DNA from: Cristatella mucedo
Taxonomy: Eukaryota > Bryozoa > Phylactolaemata > Cristatellidae
Direction: 5' to 3'
Length of the DNA: 64,000 bases
Assembly: GCA_009760855.2 (NCBI GenBank)
Contig: WPIO01000007.1
Coordinates: forward strand, 3,600,001-3,664,000
A model generated the notes under the pieces. It had not been told where the DNA came from, ran no database searches, and was given only the letters and a program-made list of their open reading frames with translations. Within the stretch, counting starts at the first letter, position 1, and each line of letters begins with the position of its first letter. This document shows, piece after piece, positions 1 through 10,921 of this stretch. A program made the position numbers and the translations under genes.

Positions 1-159
1 TACAAGAATGCACTTCAGCAAACTTCAAGTATGTATCGCGATCTACCAAGGTTCAACAAGTTGGGATACAAGTCATTGGTGTAGATTTGTTGCTTCCGGT
101 TTACGTTCTGGTTAGACGTGGTTTGCATAACCATTTTTTCTTTCATGCGGAAGTCGTCA

Positions 160-652
160 GAACTTCTGATGCCAAAGTTCTAACACATTTGTCTTTCACA
201 CAGTACCCTAAACACATACTCGTTTGTCGGAAAAACTTTACAAGTATTTTCTTGCCATTCACCGTTAAAGTGAAGGGATGTGACGTCAGCCGGGAGTGAG
301 TTCAAGGCTTTCGGAGCATACGAACTGAAGTCGTCGTTGCGACGGTCACGAGTTAAAAGCCTAGCTGCAGATTTAAGCATTAGCTGTATACAAAGGCAGT
401 AAGACCTCAAATTAGTAATTTTAAAAAGTCACGACGGGATATCGTAAATACACGGATCAGCTTTGCTGCCACATCCACTATCAAAGCATGCTCCCATAAT
501 TTGCAGCGATGCGTAGCTGAGTAGAGAAAATCAACAGTCGAGCTGGTGTTGGCATCTAGCGAAACGCCATTTTGGAGTAGAACACCCAGATTATTCGCAG
601 ACGCTGCAGGAGATATTTTGGCCGAGACTACGTATACGGTAAGGGTTACCAA
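160..652 (-). pseudogene. LINE (CR1/L2-group) reverse transcriptase C-terminal relic
   Basis: Two minus-strand reading frames match the end of the LINE-A protein. The upper part reads SANNLGVLLQNGVSLDANTS, then SRRDFLKLL, matching SARNLGVIFQSDLSLDDHIS and SRLDFCNSLL. The lower part reads DFSSYAPKALNSLP, matching AFSSYAPTAWNSLP. Between them about 130 residues are missing, so there is a deletion near 405. The copy is old, with many substitutions. Confidence 0.7.
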
Positions 653-689
653 TTTATGAGTAAAGCCATTTTTTCCAAAGGCGTGTTAA

Positions 690-1770
690 CCTGGAGCAAT
701 GCAGTTAGCGCCGGACCTGCAAGAAACATCGATGCCTAACGAGATGGCGGCTCCAAAACCGATTTCGCGAACAGGCGTCGATGCTCTTAAGGTACGAAAG
801 AAAGAAACGGACGTCGGCGGCGCCTTCCTGGGACGTCGCGGGGGCTTTGGAGAGCTCCAACGATGGCGCACTCCTCGCCGACCACTTTTCGCGAAGCAAA
901 CGGACGAATCCGACCGACAGAGATCGCTTCATCGAGCCGCCTCGGTGGCTGCGCCGGTCGAAATTTCGCGGCCGCACCGCCCGGTCGGACGGCGCTGAGC
1001 CGCGGCGCGCGCCGAGCGTCAGACGACGTTTCTACCGTCAATGACCCACGACGACCCCGAGGCCGACTCGCAGGCGCGCCAGTTCGGCGCAGTGCGAAAC
1101 TGGCGCGCGAGCTCTGCTCGACAACATGCATCAGCCGGAAGGCTTGAAGGCGAGAAGCACCGGAAGCAGCAGGGTTTCGTCAGAAGCGGCTGCGCTCGCT
1201 CGCTCGCGCTCGGCGGCAGCGATGAGCTCGAGCGGCGGGCCTTTCGATGCGGCAGCTTTCGCCCCTTCAGCAAACGGCGGCCGCGCCGCTCGACGCCTGT
1301 CGGTACTCGAGAGATGGCGCCAAAGAGAGGCTGCGCAAGCGCGGACCGCAGGCTGTCATCTTATCTCGGACCGTCGAGGGAGGGAGAATAGCAGCTCCAC
1401 ATCGCGAGCGCCGCTTCAGGAGCAGCAAGATGCAGTGCCGCTTCGAGCGGCAGCGCGCTCGCCCGTCTGACTCAAGCGTGGCCGCCGGACGAGACCAAAC
1501 GACGCCCGCCAATCCTCTCCTTTAAGGCTTGGGTGATGAGGTTCCACTGGCGGCAATGCGTGACCAGCTGAGCGTAAAAGTCCGACCGAGTGGGAAAATT
1601 GGTATGGCGTCGTCTCTTGGCCGAACACTCGAGCACTCCGAGACTGGGTGAGACGAGCCGCGAGGAGGCGCGCAATGAACTTCTCCGGCCGGCACCTTCT
1701 CGACTTCAGGGCCGTCGCTGGTGACGTAGCAGCCACGAGTTTCGAGCCACAAGCTCGGCAGCTAATGCCT
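690..1770. other. CpG-dense block 1, no recognisable gene
   Basis: The composition shifts sharply to GC- and CpG-rich sequence between AT-richer flanks. Several overlapping open frames occur on both strands, as expected for GC-rich DNA, and none gives a protein I recognise. It contains an 11-bp inverted repeat at 1074-1108 (GCGCGCCAGTT arms). It may be a promoter-type CpG island or simply GC-rich accessory DNA. Confidence 0.4.
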
Positions 1771-2425
1771 ACGATAAAAAGGCTGTGCGCAGAGAGCCGG
1801 TTGCGCGTCGGTACATCGAGGCAAGCAAATAGTCCATCGCAAATAGTTTATCTTATTAAATAATATTTAATAGCAGTCCATCATATTAAATAAGCAAATA
1901 GTTCATCGTATTAAATTTCCCTAAAAAGAACAAGCATGTGAGTACGTACGCCTACGCGAACCACTAGTTTGTAGCGAAAATAGCTGCCCGGTACCTAGTG
2001 GGCCTTCCGAAAGCAGCTTGGACATTAATATTATAATAGGCATTTCCTTCTGCCCTTTCCCTTGAGATGTATGTAGAGCAATTCAAACCTCAAGGCGCGT
2101 TACCACTAACCATGTTATGCGCGTTCTATGCACTGTGTACGTTACTACTACCCATGCAGTCATGCTTCTGCCTTTACAGCATTTCACAAGTGTTAAGAGA
2201 TTAATTTCTCCGAGTGTGCTATGCAAATGTATTAATAGTATTATTTATTAAGGCTGCGATAGATCCGGTTTTTGCCGCGAGAGGCTAAAGCGTCTAAGCT
2301 ACGGTGAGGGCGTGGCATCGAAGCTTCTTGACTGAGTATACCCATAATTATTATGCTTATAACAATTATAACTCTAATCTTTTGTTCAGCATCCCAAAAG
2401 AATTTAACCTATCCTGGTTCTTTAG
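1771..2425. other. AT-rich spacer
   Basis: No gene or mobile element is supported here. From about 1825 to 1915 a short imperfect tandem repeat based on GCAAATAGTTCATCGTATTAA is visible. The remainder is unremarkable. Confidence 0.4.
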
Positions 2426-2429
2426 AGCT

Positions 2430-2697
2430 TGCTAAAATGAATCCATACGCAAGGATTAACGACATGCACGTAATCATGCTAAGACAAGAGCATACAAAAG
2501 TGAACAAGTATCGTACTTAGGCTAGCATGCTAAAGCTCATAAAGAAGACACTGCCGGCCACCGTTTATTAGAACCTAGGGCTAGTAATATGCACTGAATC
2601 ATGCGCACGCAAGCACGCGAAGCATACATGAACAGCAAAGCATAAGCTCACTGGGGCACAGGGAAAGCTGAGCGGAATAAATCATTCACGCGTGTAT
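2430..2697 (-). repeat. LINE-B 3' untranslated relic
   Basis: Stretches such as GCACTGAATCATGCGCACGC and the following AAGCATAAGCTCACTGGGGC resemble the region just 3' of the LINE-B reading frame at 21300-21430, 27950-28030 and 59990-60110. It is highly diverged and abuts a LINE-A fragment of opposite orientation. Confidence 0.5.
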
Positions 2698-3134
2698 CGC
2701 TTTTCGGAATCCAACAGTCTACCAATACCTCGTACAAACCTCAAATCCTTTGGAGACCGTGCATTTAGTTCGTACGCTCCCCCAAAGCCTGGAACTCGCT
2801 CCCGACTTGCGTCACGACATACCCTGACTTGACCACATTTAAAAAGAACTTGAAAACACATCTATTTAGGACAGCATTCAGTAGGTCCCTGTGATTTGTC
2901 CTTCATGGGCTTATGCGTGCTGACACTGTGCATGCTGCCACTAACCACACTTGCATGCTGACCCTGTGCATGTCACCCCTAAACATGTTATTCATGTTGT
3001 TTATCAAGCACCATATTACTCACCATTCAATCGCGCTTCCCTTTGCAGCAAATGTAAAGCGCGTAGAAAGAGATTGAGTTATCTGAGGGCGCTTTATCAA
3101 TTGCATTATTATTATTATTATTATTATTATTACT
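2698..3134 (+). mobile_element. LINE-A, 5'-truncated 3' fragment
   Basis: The fragment starts at the codons for RFSESNSL near the RT C-terminus and runs through the 3' UTR to the terminal sequence ending GGGCGCTTTATCAATTGCA and an (ATT)n tract at 3105-3133. Severe 5' truncation is typical of target-primed reverse transcription. Confidence 0.85.
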
Positions 3135-3740
3135 TGTGTGCGTGCTTTGCTTATTGGCACTGACGAAGGTTTAATATATATATATAATATTGCAACGCCA
3201 GTAAGATATTGGTCGCTTGCACTACCGTGTTTATTGGCCCACATACTTATTTCACGGTCTTACGTAATTTTCGTTCACAGGCCTTGGCCATGTGCTCTAC
3301 GAAGCTGCCGTCCCGTATGGGCCTTCCCTAAGAGGGCCACCAGGGTGGTAGCGAGACTTTCCATGTCATCTGGTGACTCGACAGAATGCCTCCTGAGTAC
3401 AAATACATCTGTTTTGGTTAAACTGGAAGAAACATTCGTCTCGTGATATATATAGCGTCCCGTTGACGCTGCACGCGAGGCTCCTGTACCTGTGGAGAGC
3501 TTGCTCGCGCAGCGTTCTGCCGCCGCCTCGACGGATGCTGCAGACGGTACCGCTAAACCACCGTTGCTACGCGGGTGGATTGGGAGGGTAAATCCTGCTG
3601 TGCGCTTGTTCTCGCTGACGCTGTATTAGCAGCGCTTGACCAGATTATCATAGCATAGCGGACGACCAGATTATCACTCGCGCACGGATTACCGCAGCGT
3701 TTCACCGACTGCTGCGGGCTATTCTTGTGCTTTGGGTTTT
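3135..3740. other. unassigned spacer
   Basis: Nothing is supported apart from a short (TA)n run near 3172-3188. Confidence 0.3.
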
Positions 3741-3742
3741 AG

Positions 3743-3800
3743 CCCGACGGCGGCGGCGGCGGCGGCGAGGGGCGGCGGCGGGGGCGGGGAGGGGGAGGTG
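3743..3800 (+). repeat. (CGG)n and G-rich tract
   Basis: About eight GGC units are followed by several runs of three to five G. The plus strand could form a G-quadruplex. Confidence 0.7.
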
Positions 3801-3938
3801 CTCGCTCGCACTTCACTACATTGATAGTGGGTTCGAGGCAGCGATGAAAGTTGCTAGGATTCCTCTATCGCTGGGTGTATGGAATGAAGCCGTTGCTGCT
3901 GAATCAACTGCTCTTGCTCGCTTCCTTGTGCGTGTGTG

Positions 3939-4089
3939 TCTCTCCGTCTGTAATTCCACAAAGCCGCGAGGACAAAGTGGATGAAATGCTGGAGAGTTTT
4001 TGTATAGCTCGCAAAGAGCCTATGCCTCTTTCGGTGCATGTACCGTAGCCAACGGACCTCAGCTCAAGCAACAAAGAGAAAGTGAGAAG
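3939..4089 (-). repeat. U1 dispersed repeat, copy a
   Basis: The plus strand reads CTCCGTCTGTAATTCCACAA then AGCC, and ends CTCAAGCAACAAAGAGAAAG. This is the reverse complement of the U1 copies at 24762, 39725, 46568 and 60205. It lacks the 5' part of the longer copies. Confidence 0.6.
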
Positions 4090-4559
4090 TTTATCTGAGT
4101 GGCGAGGGCAGTCGAGGAAGTGCGTCGAATGGAAGCAGCACTTCAGAATGGCTCGAAAGGATGTGCCACAGTCGACAGAAGAGAGCGCGTGTCTTTGCGT
4201 AAGGTTAATTAGCAGATCAGAGGTTTTTTATCTTCAACTAGATGACCACGTATGAGGAGTTCTATGTTGACATTCCCTGCGATTGATATCGCTTAAAGAG
4301 TTGGGCCGGTCGAAATTTTAGACTCGTAGCGAAAGATGAAGGCAGCCTTCATAGTTTGTGGAGAAGTCCCTCTTGCGGAGCGACAGAGCACGTCGCTCTC
4401 TGATGAGTATCGGCCCGCTACGAATGACTCGTAGCTAACGAATCTTTGCCACAGGACTCCTTTATTCGTTCCAGGCGTTCATACTGCTTGGCCACTTCTA
4501 GCTTCAATTTCTTAAAGGAAAAAGCCCCTCGTCGTCGGATGGCTGCTTAAAGCCGCTCA
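4090..4559. other. unassigned spacer
   Basis: I see no recognisable gene, repeat copy or TIR structure in this stretch. Confidence 0.3.
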
Positions 4560-5014
4560 TTACGGTTCTTTCTCTTCGCAGGCTGTCCTCCTCTTCGGGC
4601 CAGCAGCCCTTTCGAAAAGCAGCCGACTGACTTGCACTTCCGGCGTCGCGAGCCGAGTACTCGAGAAAGCGGGAGCGACGTGCGAAGAGCTGCTTTAATC
4701 GGTCTCCTTTCGCATACGACTCCCAGCTAACGAGCTTGAATCAGCGTACACGCGCGGCCTTGACCTTCCTTCACCAAACAGCACGCAGACGCCTCACCAC
4801 ACCGCCCGCGCTCGATGCGCAGCCGCAACGGATGAGGGAATCGGGCGAGGGCAGCGGCGGCGCGGCGGTGTCGAGTGCGCTGATTGGCCGGCTCCCTCGG
4901 CTGATCCTCCGCGCCGTCTCTTGAATGGGCGACGCTTGACAGTTGCGTCTAGCTCGTCTGTACCGGTTAGATGCCCGGGCTTTCGCTAATGTCGCGAGCG
5001 CGGACGCGCGAGCG

Positions 5015-5018
<4 letters not shown>

Positions 5019-5046
<28 letters not shown>
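5019..5046 (+). repeat. (GA)n microsatellite
   Basis: About 14 AG units in tandem inside CpG-dense block 2. Confidence 0.9.
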
Positions 5047-5047
<1 letters not shown>

Positions 5048-5642
5048 CCGATGGCGCGCAGTTATCGGATATGCCCCTTCGGTTTCTCCAGTCTTCGTCC
5101 TTCCGAGTGCGTACAGTAGGGAATATGCTAGGTGGGCGCTAGCGAGCCACGCACAGCAGTCGTCGCGCCTTGCTGCGGTCGGAGAGTCGCCCACTCAACT
5201 CACAAGCGACGTCGCAGGCGCGGCGTACGAGGCACCCCAGTTCACCGCGTGCGCTCGCGCGCGCGGGCCGGTAATTGCGTATGCGAAAATAATGCGGTTC
5301 GCGGTGAGCCAGAGCTGCGCGTGGCGTCAGCACGAGTCGGTGCGGCGGGACCGAGCAAACCGTTCATTTCGACCGCAGCGACGCGCATTAGGGGTAGATA
5401 ATGAGCGACCGCTCGCTGCTGCTCCATCTGAATTATTAGATATTCCCTAGCGTGGTCGGCCACAGCTTAGCGAACTGGCCGCTCGATCCCGCGTGCGAGC
5501 GAGCGTTGCGTCGCGTGCGCGAGCCTCTAGAGATGAATATCGGTAGGACGAAGAACCTCGAGGGGCCATCAGCAGTTTTGAGAGCAGCTGCTGCAACACA
5601 AAATGGTAACCTCCCTCATGCCCAGCCGAGCGGAAGGCAATG

Positions 5643-5680
5643 GCAGCAGCAACAACAGCTGCAAGCAGCAGCAACAGAGG
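5643..5680 (+). repeat. CAG/CAA triplet-rich tract
   Basis: Imperfect CAGCAGCAACAACAG-type repeats. They would encode glutamine in one frame, but no supported reading frame surrounds them. Confidence 0.5.
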
Positions 5681-5784
5681 CGACGGCGGGAGCAGTGTGT
5701 AGTAAACAGCGTTAGTCCTGGTCATTATGCGGCTGGCGCCTATCCTTCGTTTTTACTAGGTACGCACGACACCGACATCGCGTT

Positions 5785-7850
5785 TGCTTACAATAATAAT
5801 CACAATGCATTTGATATAGCACCCTCGGAGAACTCGAATCTCTTTTAGGGACTTTAAATTTGCTGCAAAAGGAGCGCGATCGAATGGTTAGTGGTAGCAT
5901 GCTCAATAAACAAAAAGAACAACATGGTTAGGGGCGACATGCTCAGGGTCAGCATGCAAATTTCGTAAGCAGCAGCACGCACAGTGTCAGCACACATAAG
6001 CACATAAAAGACGAATCACTGGAACCCACTAAATGCTGTGATAAATAGGTGCATTTTAGTTTCTTTTTTATCGCGGTCAAGTCAGGAGATGTCACGACGC
6101 TGGTCGAGAGTGAGTTCCAGTGTCTTTATAGGAGCGGTAGAAGGGAGACTGGGCTGAAGTTGCTAAAGTTCTCTTGGTCTATTGTGGCTTTTTTGGGTAG
6201 TGGTCTTACTACAGCCTTTTTGAAAGGTGCTGGGACATGACCTGAAGCTAATGACATATTTTTTCTGTTAGTTATGCATGGCAGCAGCAGATCAATGCAT
6301 CGTAGAAGCAAGACAGTTTGAAGAGGGCCCAGAGGACTAGTTGTCTTCTTTGAATGGGATATGAACTTGAAAATACAGGACGAGCTCACTAGTGACCTCC
6401 TCGAATGAAGACATTGAGGTGTTGCAAGGAATTGAGGGACGGGATCCCAGGGAGTATGCTGCCATCTTAGGGATTATCTCCCTGATCTTGTCTCTCTTGT
6501 TGACAAAGAGGCTAGAGAAGCAATCAGCTAGATCATCACATGGATCACTAGGTAAGGAGCTAATATGGGGAGCGGTTGAGGAAATGGTTGATCGTCGATA
6601 TCAAGATTTTTGGATTTTGCAGTTGTCATTCAACAGTGTTTTTATAGAAGCTAAACTTGGTCTTTGCTAGGATCGATTGGTACGATCTAATGTAAGATAT
6701 CTCCGTCTGTAACTCCACAAAGCCATAAGACTATGTGGGCGTTACGCAGGAGAGTTTTGTATAGCGCACTCACAGCCTAAGCGACTTTCGGTACGCATTC
6801 TGTAACCAACAGACTTCGATCTAAAGTAGTCCTCGCATGCCTGTCGATGGGCAGTCCTGATCTTGTGTATGTTTTTTCAAGCTTGCACGTAGTAGACCTA
6901 GCTAGTTTAGTGTCTCTGGTAAACCGTACGCCGTCTAGGTGAGGGAGCACAGTGCGCTTAGTCAGAGGTGCAAACTCGTCGAGCATGTCAGCTAGTGTCC
7001 TGTTGAGGCAATCTATCAATGATGACAGGTCGGAAGGAGGACTGAGCAGCCGAGGCGAAGCAGATATTCTCGCACGGACAGCATTGATGTCAAGGGTCTT
7101 GAGGTTTCGCGATTTACAGGTGATTTTAGATGAAGAGAAAGAGGGCACACGTTGTAGACTAAATTAGATTTGCATGTGGTCAGATAAGCAGGATTTGGTA
7201 GTAATTGGTGATGACAACGTGCAGTTGTATGAGAAAATTTGGTCGAGTGTGTGACCCTCGATGTGAGTAGGGCCACGCACATGAGCCACAAGAGACGATG
7301 AGTTAGTCAGTGCACGAAATTCAGTGCTAAAGGCGTCAGATGAGTTATCAAAATGAATGTTGAAATCACCCATAATGAGGAAAGATCGATTTCTGGCTCA
7401 CAGAATTGAAATGAGATCAGTGAAATCTGAGATAAAAGAGGACTTTGAACCTGGTAGGCGATAGACTACCGCCACCATCATGAGCTTGTTGTCGGGAAAA
7501 TTCAAGACAATAGGTTCGAAAGACTGCTTCGAGGGTACTTCAAATGGCTTGAAGTCAAATTTCGAGAACGTAATAATAGCAACTCCACCTCCAGTTTTGA
7601 TTAATCTAAGGATTTGAAAGAATGAGAAACCAGCAAGAAAAGTGTCTTTAATTGTCAGTCATTTTACGGATTGTAGCCAAATTTCAGTCAAGGCGAGCAG
7701 GTCGTGACCTTTTTCAGAAGTAAGGTCGCTTATTACTAGGAGTTTATTGCACATCGAGCGAGGATTCCAGAGAAAAGCGTTAAATTGGGTCGCCGGAGTT
7801 AAAACAATATTAGCTGATTTACCAGCCTCATTTGTATGGCGGCCGAAATA
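5785..7850 (-). mobile_element. LINE-A copy with 1.2-kb internal deletion and nested U1
   Basis: Read on the minus strand, this copy has the endonuclease region (WNPRSMCNKLLVISDL, LTEIWLQS, GGGVAII, MGDFNIHFDN, GHTLDQIFS), the linker, and the start of the RT ([20 protein letters not shown]). It then jumps to the 3' UTR and the tail near 5785. Most of the RT palm is missing, including GVPQGS and YADD. The junction at 6114-6120 is a CTGGAAC shared by both flanks in intact copies. A 126-bp U1 repeat with an 8-bp duplication sits at 6691-6816. Stops and frameshifts show it is dead. Confidence 0.85.
6691..6816 (-). repeat. U1 dispersed repeat, copy b, nested in LINE-A with 8-bp TSD
   Basis: Relative to the LINE-A copy at 52.5 kb this segment is an insertion. 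CGATCTAA flanks it at 6683-6690 and 6817-6824, so the boundaries are known. Read on the minus strand it runs from AAGTCTGTTGGTTACAG to ACGGAGATATCTTACA, and its 5' end is shorter than in other copies. Confidence 0.8.
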
Positions 7851-7990
7851 CAAAATAATGATATTAATATTTGTATATGTAATATATATAATATAATATA
7901 TATATATAATAATTGTATAACATTTGTATAGCGCCACAGCAAACTTAATCTCTTTCTAGGCACTTTACACATGCTGTACAGAAATTATTA
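7851..7990 (-). repeat. AT-rich tract and LINE/SINE 3' tail stub
   Basis: A TA-rich run occupies about 7870-7920. Next comes TGTATAGCGCCACAGCAAAC, then TTAATCTCTTTCTAGGCACT, which is the reverse complement of the tail shared by the LINEs and SINE-A. Only this stub is recognisable. Confidence 0.5.
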
Positions 7991-8559
7991 CCAAACGGTT
8001 GGTGGTAGTCGTACGCTCAGTCCGAAGGCGTTGACCTTGGCGGTAAATTTAGGCGTACGGCGGGAGGACAGTTTCGTCATCTGCGTACTTTCTGAAGTCA
8101 TTAGATGCCGTCCTGAAATTCACTTCGAAAAGCCAGCGCACCGGGCGAATGGAGGCACAGCGGCAAGTACGAGCGGCCGCTGGGCGCTCGCAACGGATGA
8201 CCCGAGGTGAAAAGGGTAAAAAGAGAACGCGAGTGGTCGTCTGTTCAGGTCAATGATCCTATTGTTCGGCATCGATGAGTCCTATTGTTCGGCATCGATT
8301 GAGTAGCCTTCTGTCCGACGACGCAACACCGGGACGGGTCGGGTCGTCGGGCTGTGGGCTCGCATTTGCCGCATACGCTCTATTCTGTTTGCCGCATACG
8401 TTTCGGGGCAGGCTTGAGAAGGTCGATGTACCTATACACACTGTGCGTCGAGTCAACTAGCAGGTCGTAGCAGCCGGGCCAACGTCAAACTGCGTGGGTG
8501 AGGCGAGTCGTCTTAACTGATGCTATATTAGCTCTTCACAGTCTCACAAATATTTGAGT
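7991..8559. other. unassigned spacer
   Basis: No supported gene or repeat. Around 8255-8300 the phrase CCTATTGTTCGGCATCGATG occurs twice in near-tandem. Confidence 0.3.
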
Positions 8560-8722
8560 TCTTTGAAGCGTTTCGCGAGGCCTCGACGTTCGACCTTCGA
8601 CCTCGACGTTGGAGCCAGCCAGCACGGCTTCTCGAGAATGCTCCCAAACTGAAGCTAGCACGAAGCGGCGCTGATTTGCACGCTTCATTTACAGCTTGCG
8701 TAAAGCGCCGACGAAGAGACTT

Positions 8723-8808
<86 letters not shown>
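8723..8808 (+). repeat. (CT)n microsatellite
   Basis: About 43 uninterrupted CT units. Confidence 0.95.
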
Positions 8809-8811
<3 letters not shown>

Positions 8812-9919
8812 AGCGCTATACAAATGTACTACTGCTATTATTACTAGAGCGTTCGCACGACTTCGTCGCGAAGACGGGGCGCGCGCCCGCGCTCCGGCGC
8901 GTGCAGTTTTTGCGAACCAATGGGAAAGCAGCTACTGGCTGCTCAGAGATTTTACAAGCGGCCGATTCGATCATCTGCGCTCGGCGAGCCGCCCGCGCGC
9001 GAACGCCCTCTGCAGTTGCGACGCCGCACATTGTCGACTCGGAAAGCTGGCCTAGTGCCCTTTCTTTCCTCCGATTTTCCCGCGATGGCCGCCTGCCGGA
9101 CGTCCGCCGCGCGAAGATCCTAGCGATTCGATTGGCTCGAGCGAGTCCGGCGCGGATTCGATCTGCCCCGCAGCGTGCCGGCCGCCCGCGGCGCCGCCAA
9201 GCCTCGCAGAGCTGCCGCGGCTAGCGCTCGTCGCCTAGGTCGGCAGAGGGGCCGCCGGGGCGGCGGCGGCGGCCATTTGGTAGGAAGACGAGCGAGTGGA
9301 CCAGACCGGGGCGTCGCCGTCGGGCCGAGCCGTCAGCGTTCGGCAGCCGCGGCGTCAAGGTGCACATGCCTACCGGCTAGCGCCGTGTGTCACAGCAGCA
9401 CTTGTCAGCTTTGTAGGCTAGGCGAGCCTTCGGGCGGTGCCATCTGGCTGCGAGCGAGCGAATTAAGCCAATTATTGGGGAACCTCGCGGTCGCAGCCGT
9501 GCCAATGAGCGGGAACCGGACGAAGGTCGCGAGCTAATGGAATTAGTAGGAGCGGCGGTGGCGGCGCGTCGAGCTGCTGTCGCGGTTGCGGCGCTAACCG
9601 GCGACCGCCACTCGGGAGTGCGACCGGAAGGGGAGCGATAGTCCGCAGGTGGCTATCGACGCGCGCGCGCCCGCCCGCGCGCGCCCGCAAGTCGCGGCGA
9701 TAAAGATCGGAGCGAGCGAGGCGAAGCGGCGACGAACAATTGCGGCGTCCGTCCGCGAGGCCCGCGCGAGCCGGCGCCCCGCTCTAAAATGGGCGGTGCT
9801 TCACACTTTTCCCGAAACCCTTTCCCGGCCGGATGGGGCGACAGAGTGCAGCGGTAGAGCTCGCGCCGGTCGGGCGCGTCGGCGGCGGAGGCGCGGTCTG
9901 CGGCCGGACGGATTCGCTT

Positions 9920-9943
9920 CGGCCGGCCGGCCGGCCGGCCGGC
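9920..9943 (+). repeat. (CGGC)6 tandem repeat
   Basis: Six perfect CGGC units, self-complementary on both strands. Confidence 0.85.
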
Positions 9944-10169
9944 AGCAGTCGGCCCGTGCGACGGATACGTCGACGTACGTCCCACCCACCACGTCCTGGC
10001 GGAACTGCGGCTCCGGCGAACTGGGCCACTTCGCCCGTAGGAAGAAGAGCGACTCTTGCGGCAGGCGCGCGCGCACGGAGCGTCAGCTGCACGAACGCGC
10101 CGCTTCGGCGGCTCCTGCCTGCACTGCTGACATCCGTTGGCCGCAAACGCCGCCGCGCACGGAGCGCCC

Positions 10170-10206
10170 GCTGCGCCAGTGCGTCCTAGCGACGCACTGG
10201 CGCAGC
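10170..10206. repeat. perfect 16-bp inverted repeat (hairpin)
   Basis: The arms GCTGCGCCAGTGCGTC at 10170-10185 and their exact complement at 10191-10206 are separated by CTAGC. No target duplication was seen, so it is listed as a structural repeat rather than a transposon. Confidence 0.8.
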
Positions 10207-10361
10207 TGGCGCCACGGAGCTGCGGCCGACAGGGTGGGGTAGGCGCGGCAGAAATGCGCGACGGCATGCCAACAGTAGTATATAGAGTGCGGCAGCGATG
10301 CGCGATCCCCGTAAATCGATACACAGGCACCGCGTTCATAGCGTAGAGCGGTCCATTAGAC

Positions 10362-10546
10362 CAGCGGTTCTCAACCTATGGGTAGCGACCCTTTTGGGAG
10401 TCGAATGACCCTTTCACAGGGGTCGCCTAAGACCATCGGTAAACGCGTATTTCCACTTGTACACAATAATTTTAGGGTTGGGGGTCGCCACAGCACGAGG
10501 AACTGTGTTAAAAGGTCGCGAGCATTAGGAAGGTTGAGAACCTCTG
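10362..10546 (+). mobile_element. SPIN-like non-autonomous hAT element
   Basis: The left end reads CAGCGGTTCTCAACC and the right end complements CAGAGGTTCTCAACC (14 of 15 match). The perfect 8-bp CATTAGAC duplication at 10354-10361 and 10547-10554 is the hAT hallmark. Internal phrases such as GACCCTTTCACAGGGGTCGC then CTAAGACCATCGG, and TAGGGTTGGGGGTCGCC, match what I recall of SPIN non-autonomous elements. SPIN is the hAT family known for horizontal transfer among tetrapods and some invertebrates, including a triatomine bug and a pond snail. There is no coding capacity; its transposase would come from elsewhere. The family name comes from memory; the TIR and duplication are read directly. 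Confidence 0.88.
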
Positions 10547-10921
10547 CATTAGACAGCCACAGATAGCTACGAGTGTACTGCACCGACCTCGTACGACTCA
10601 TTTCGAAATTGCGAAGCACGTCTGACTATAGATTGTATGAGCTGGGCTGTGCATGTCGCCTAACCGTAGATTTGTAAATAGCCAGTTCCTAATTAATATA
10701 CTTCGGAGACCGGGAATACAGTCAGCCCCCGACTTACGACGGTTCGACTTAAGAATTTCGGAGGTACAAGCTCACGCAAAAAATTGAAATTCCAAATATA
10801 CCCAAGAAGACTTTCAAAATTCGTACTGGTCAGTAGTTTGACACTGCCGCAAAAAGTATGGTGGAAATGCCGTCTGAAAGCTCTGTATTGTGGGTACTGA
10901 GGGCTATCTCTGAATTATTCG

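Larger units (their letters stand above)
4560..5720. other. CpG-dense block 2
   Basis: This GC- and CpG-rich block contains a (GA)n run and, near its end, CAG/CAA triplets. Open frames on both strands are long only because stops are rare; none is recognisable. It could be a CpG island of an unseen gene. Confidence 0.4.
8560..10350. other. CpG-dense block 3
   Basis: This is the longest CpG-rich block. It includes a long (CT)n run, GC-alternating sequence near 9657-9690 that could adopt Z-DNA, a (CGGC)6 run at 9920-9943 and a 16-bp perfect hairpin near its end. Multiple overlapping open frames exist on both strands, none recognisable. A CpG-island promoter is possible, but no exon or splice pattern could be tied to it. 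Confidence 0.4.

Noticed and set aside
9649-10339. Long overlapping open frames on both strands
   Set aside because: Stops are scarce because the DNA is very GC-rich; both strands are open at once and the products are Arg/Ala/Pro-rich without motifs.
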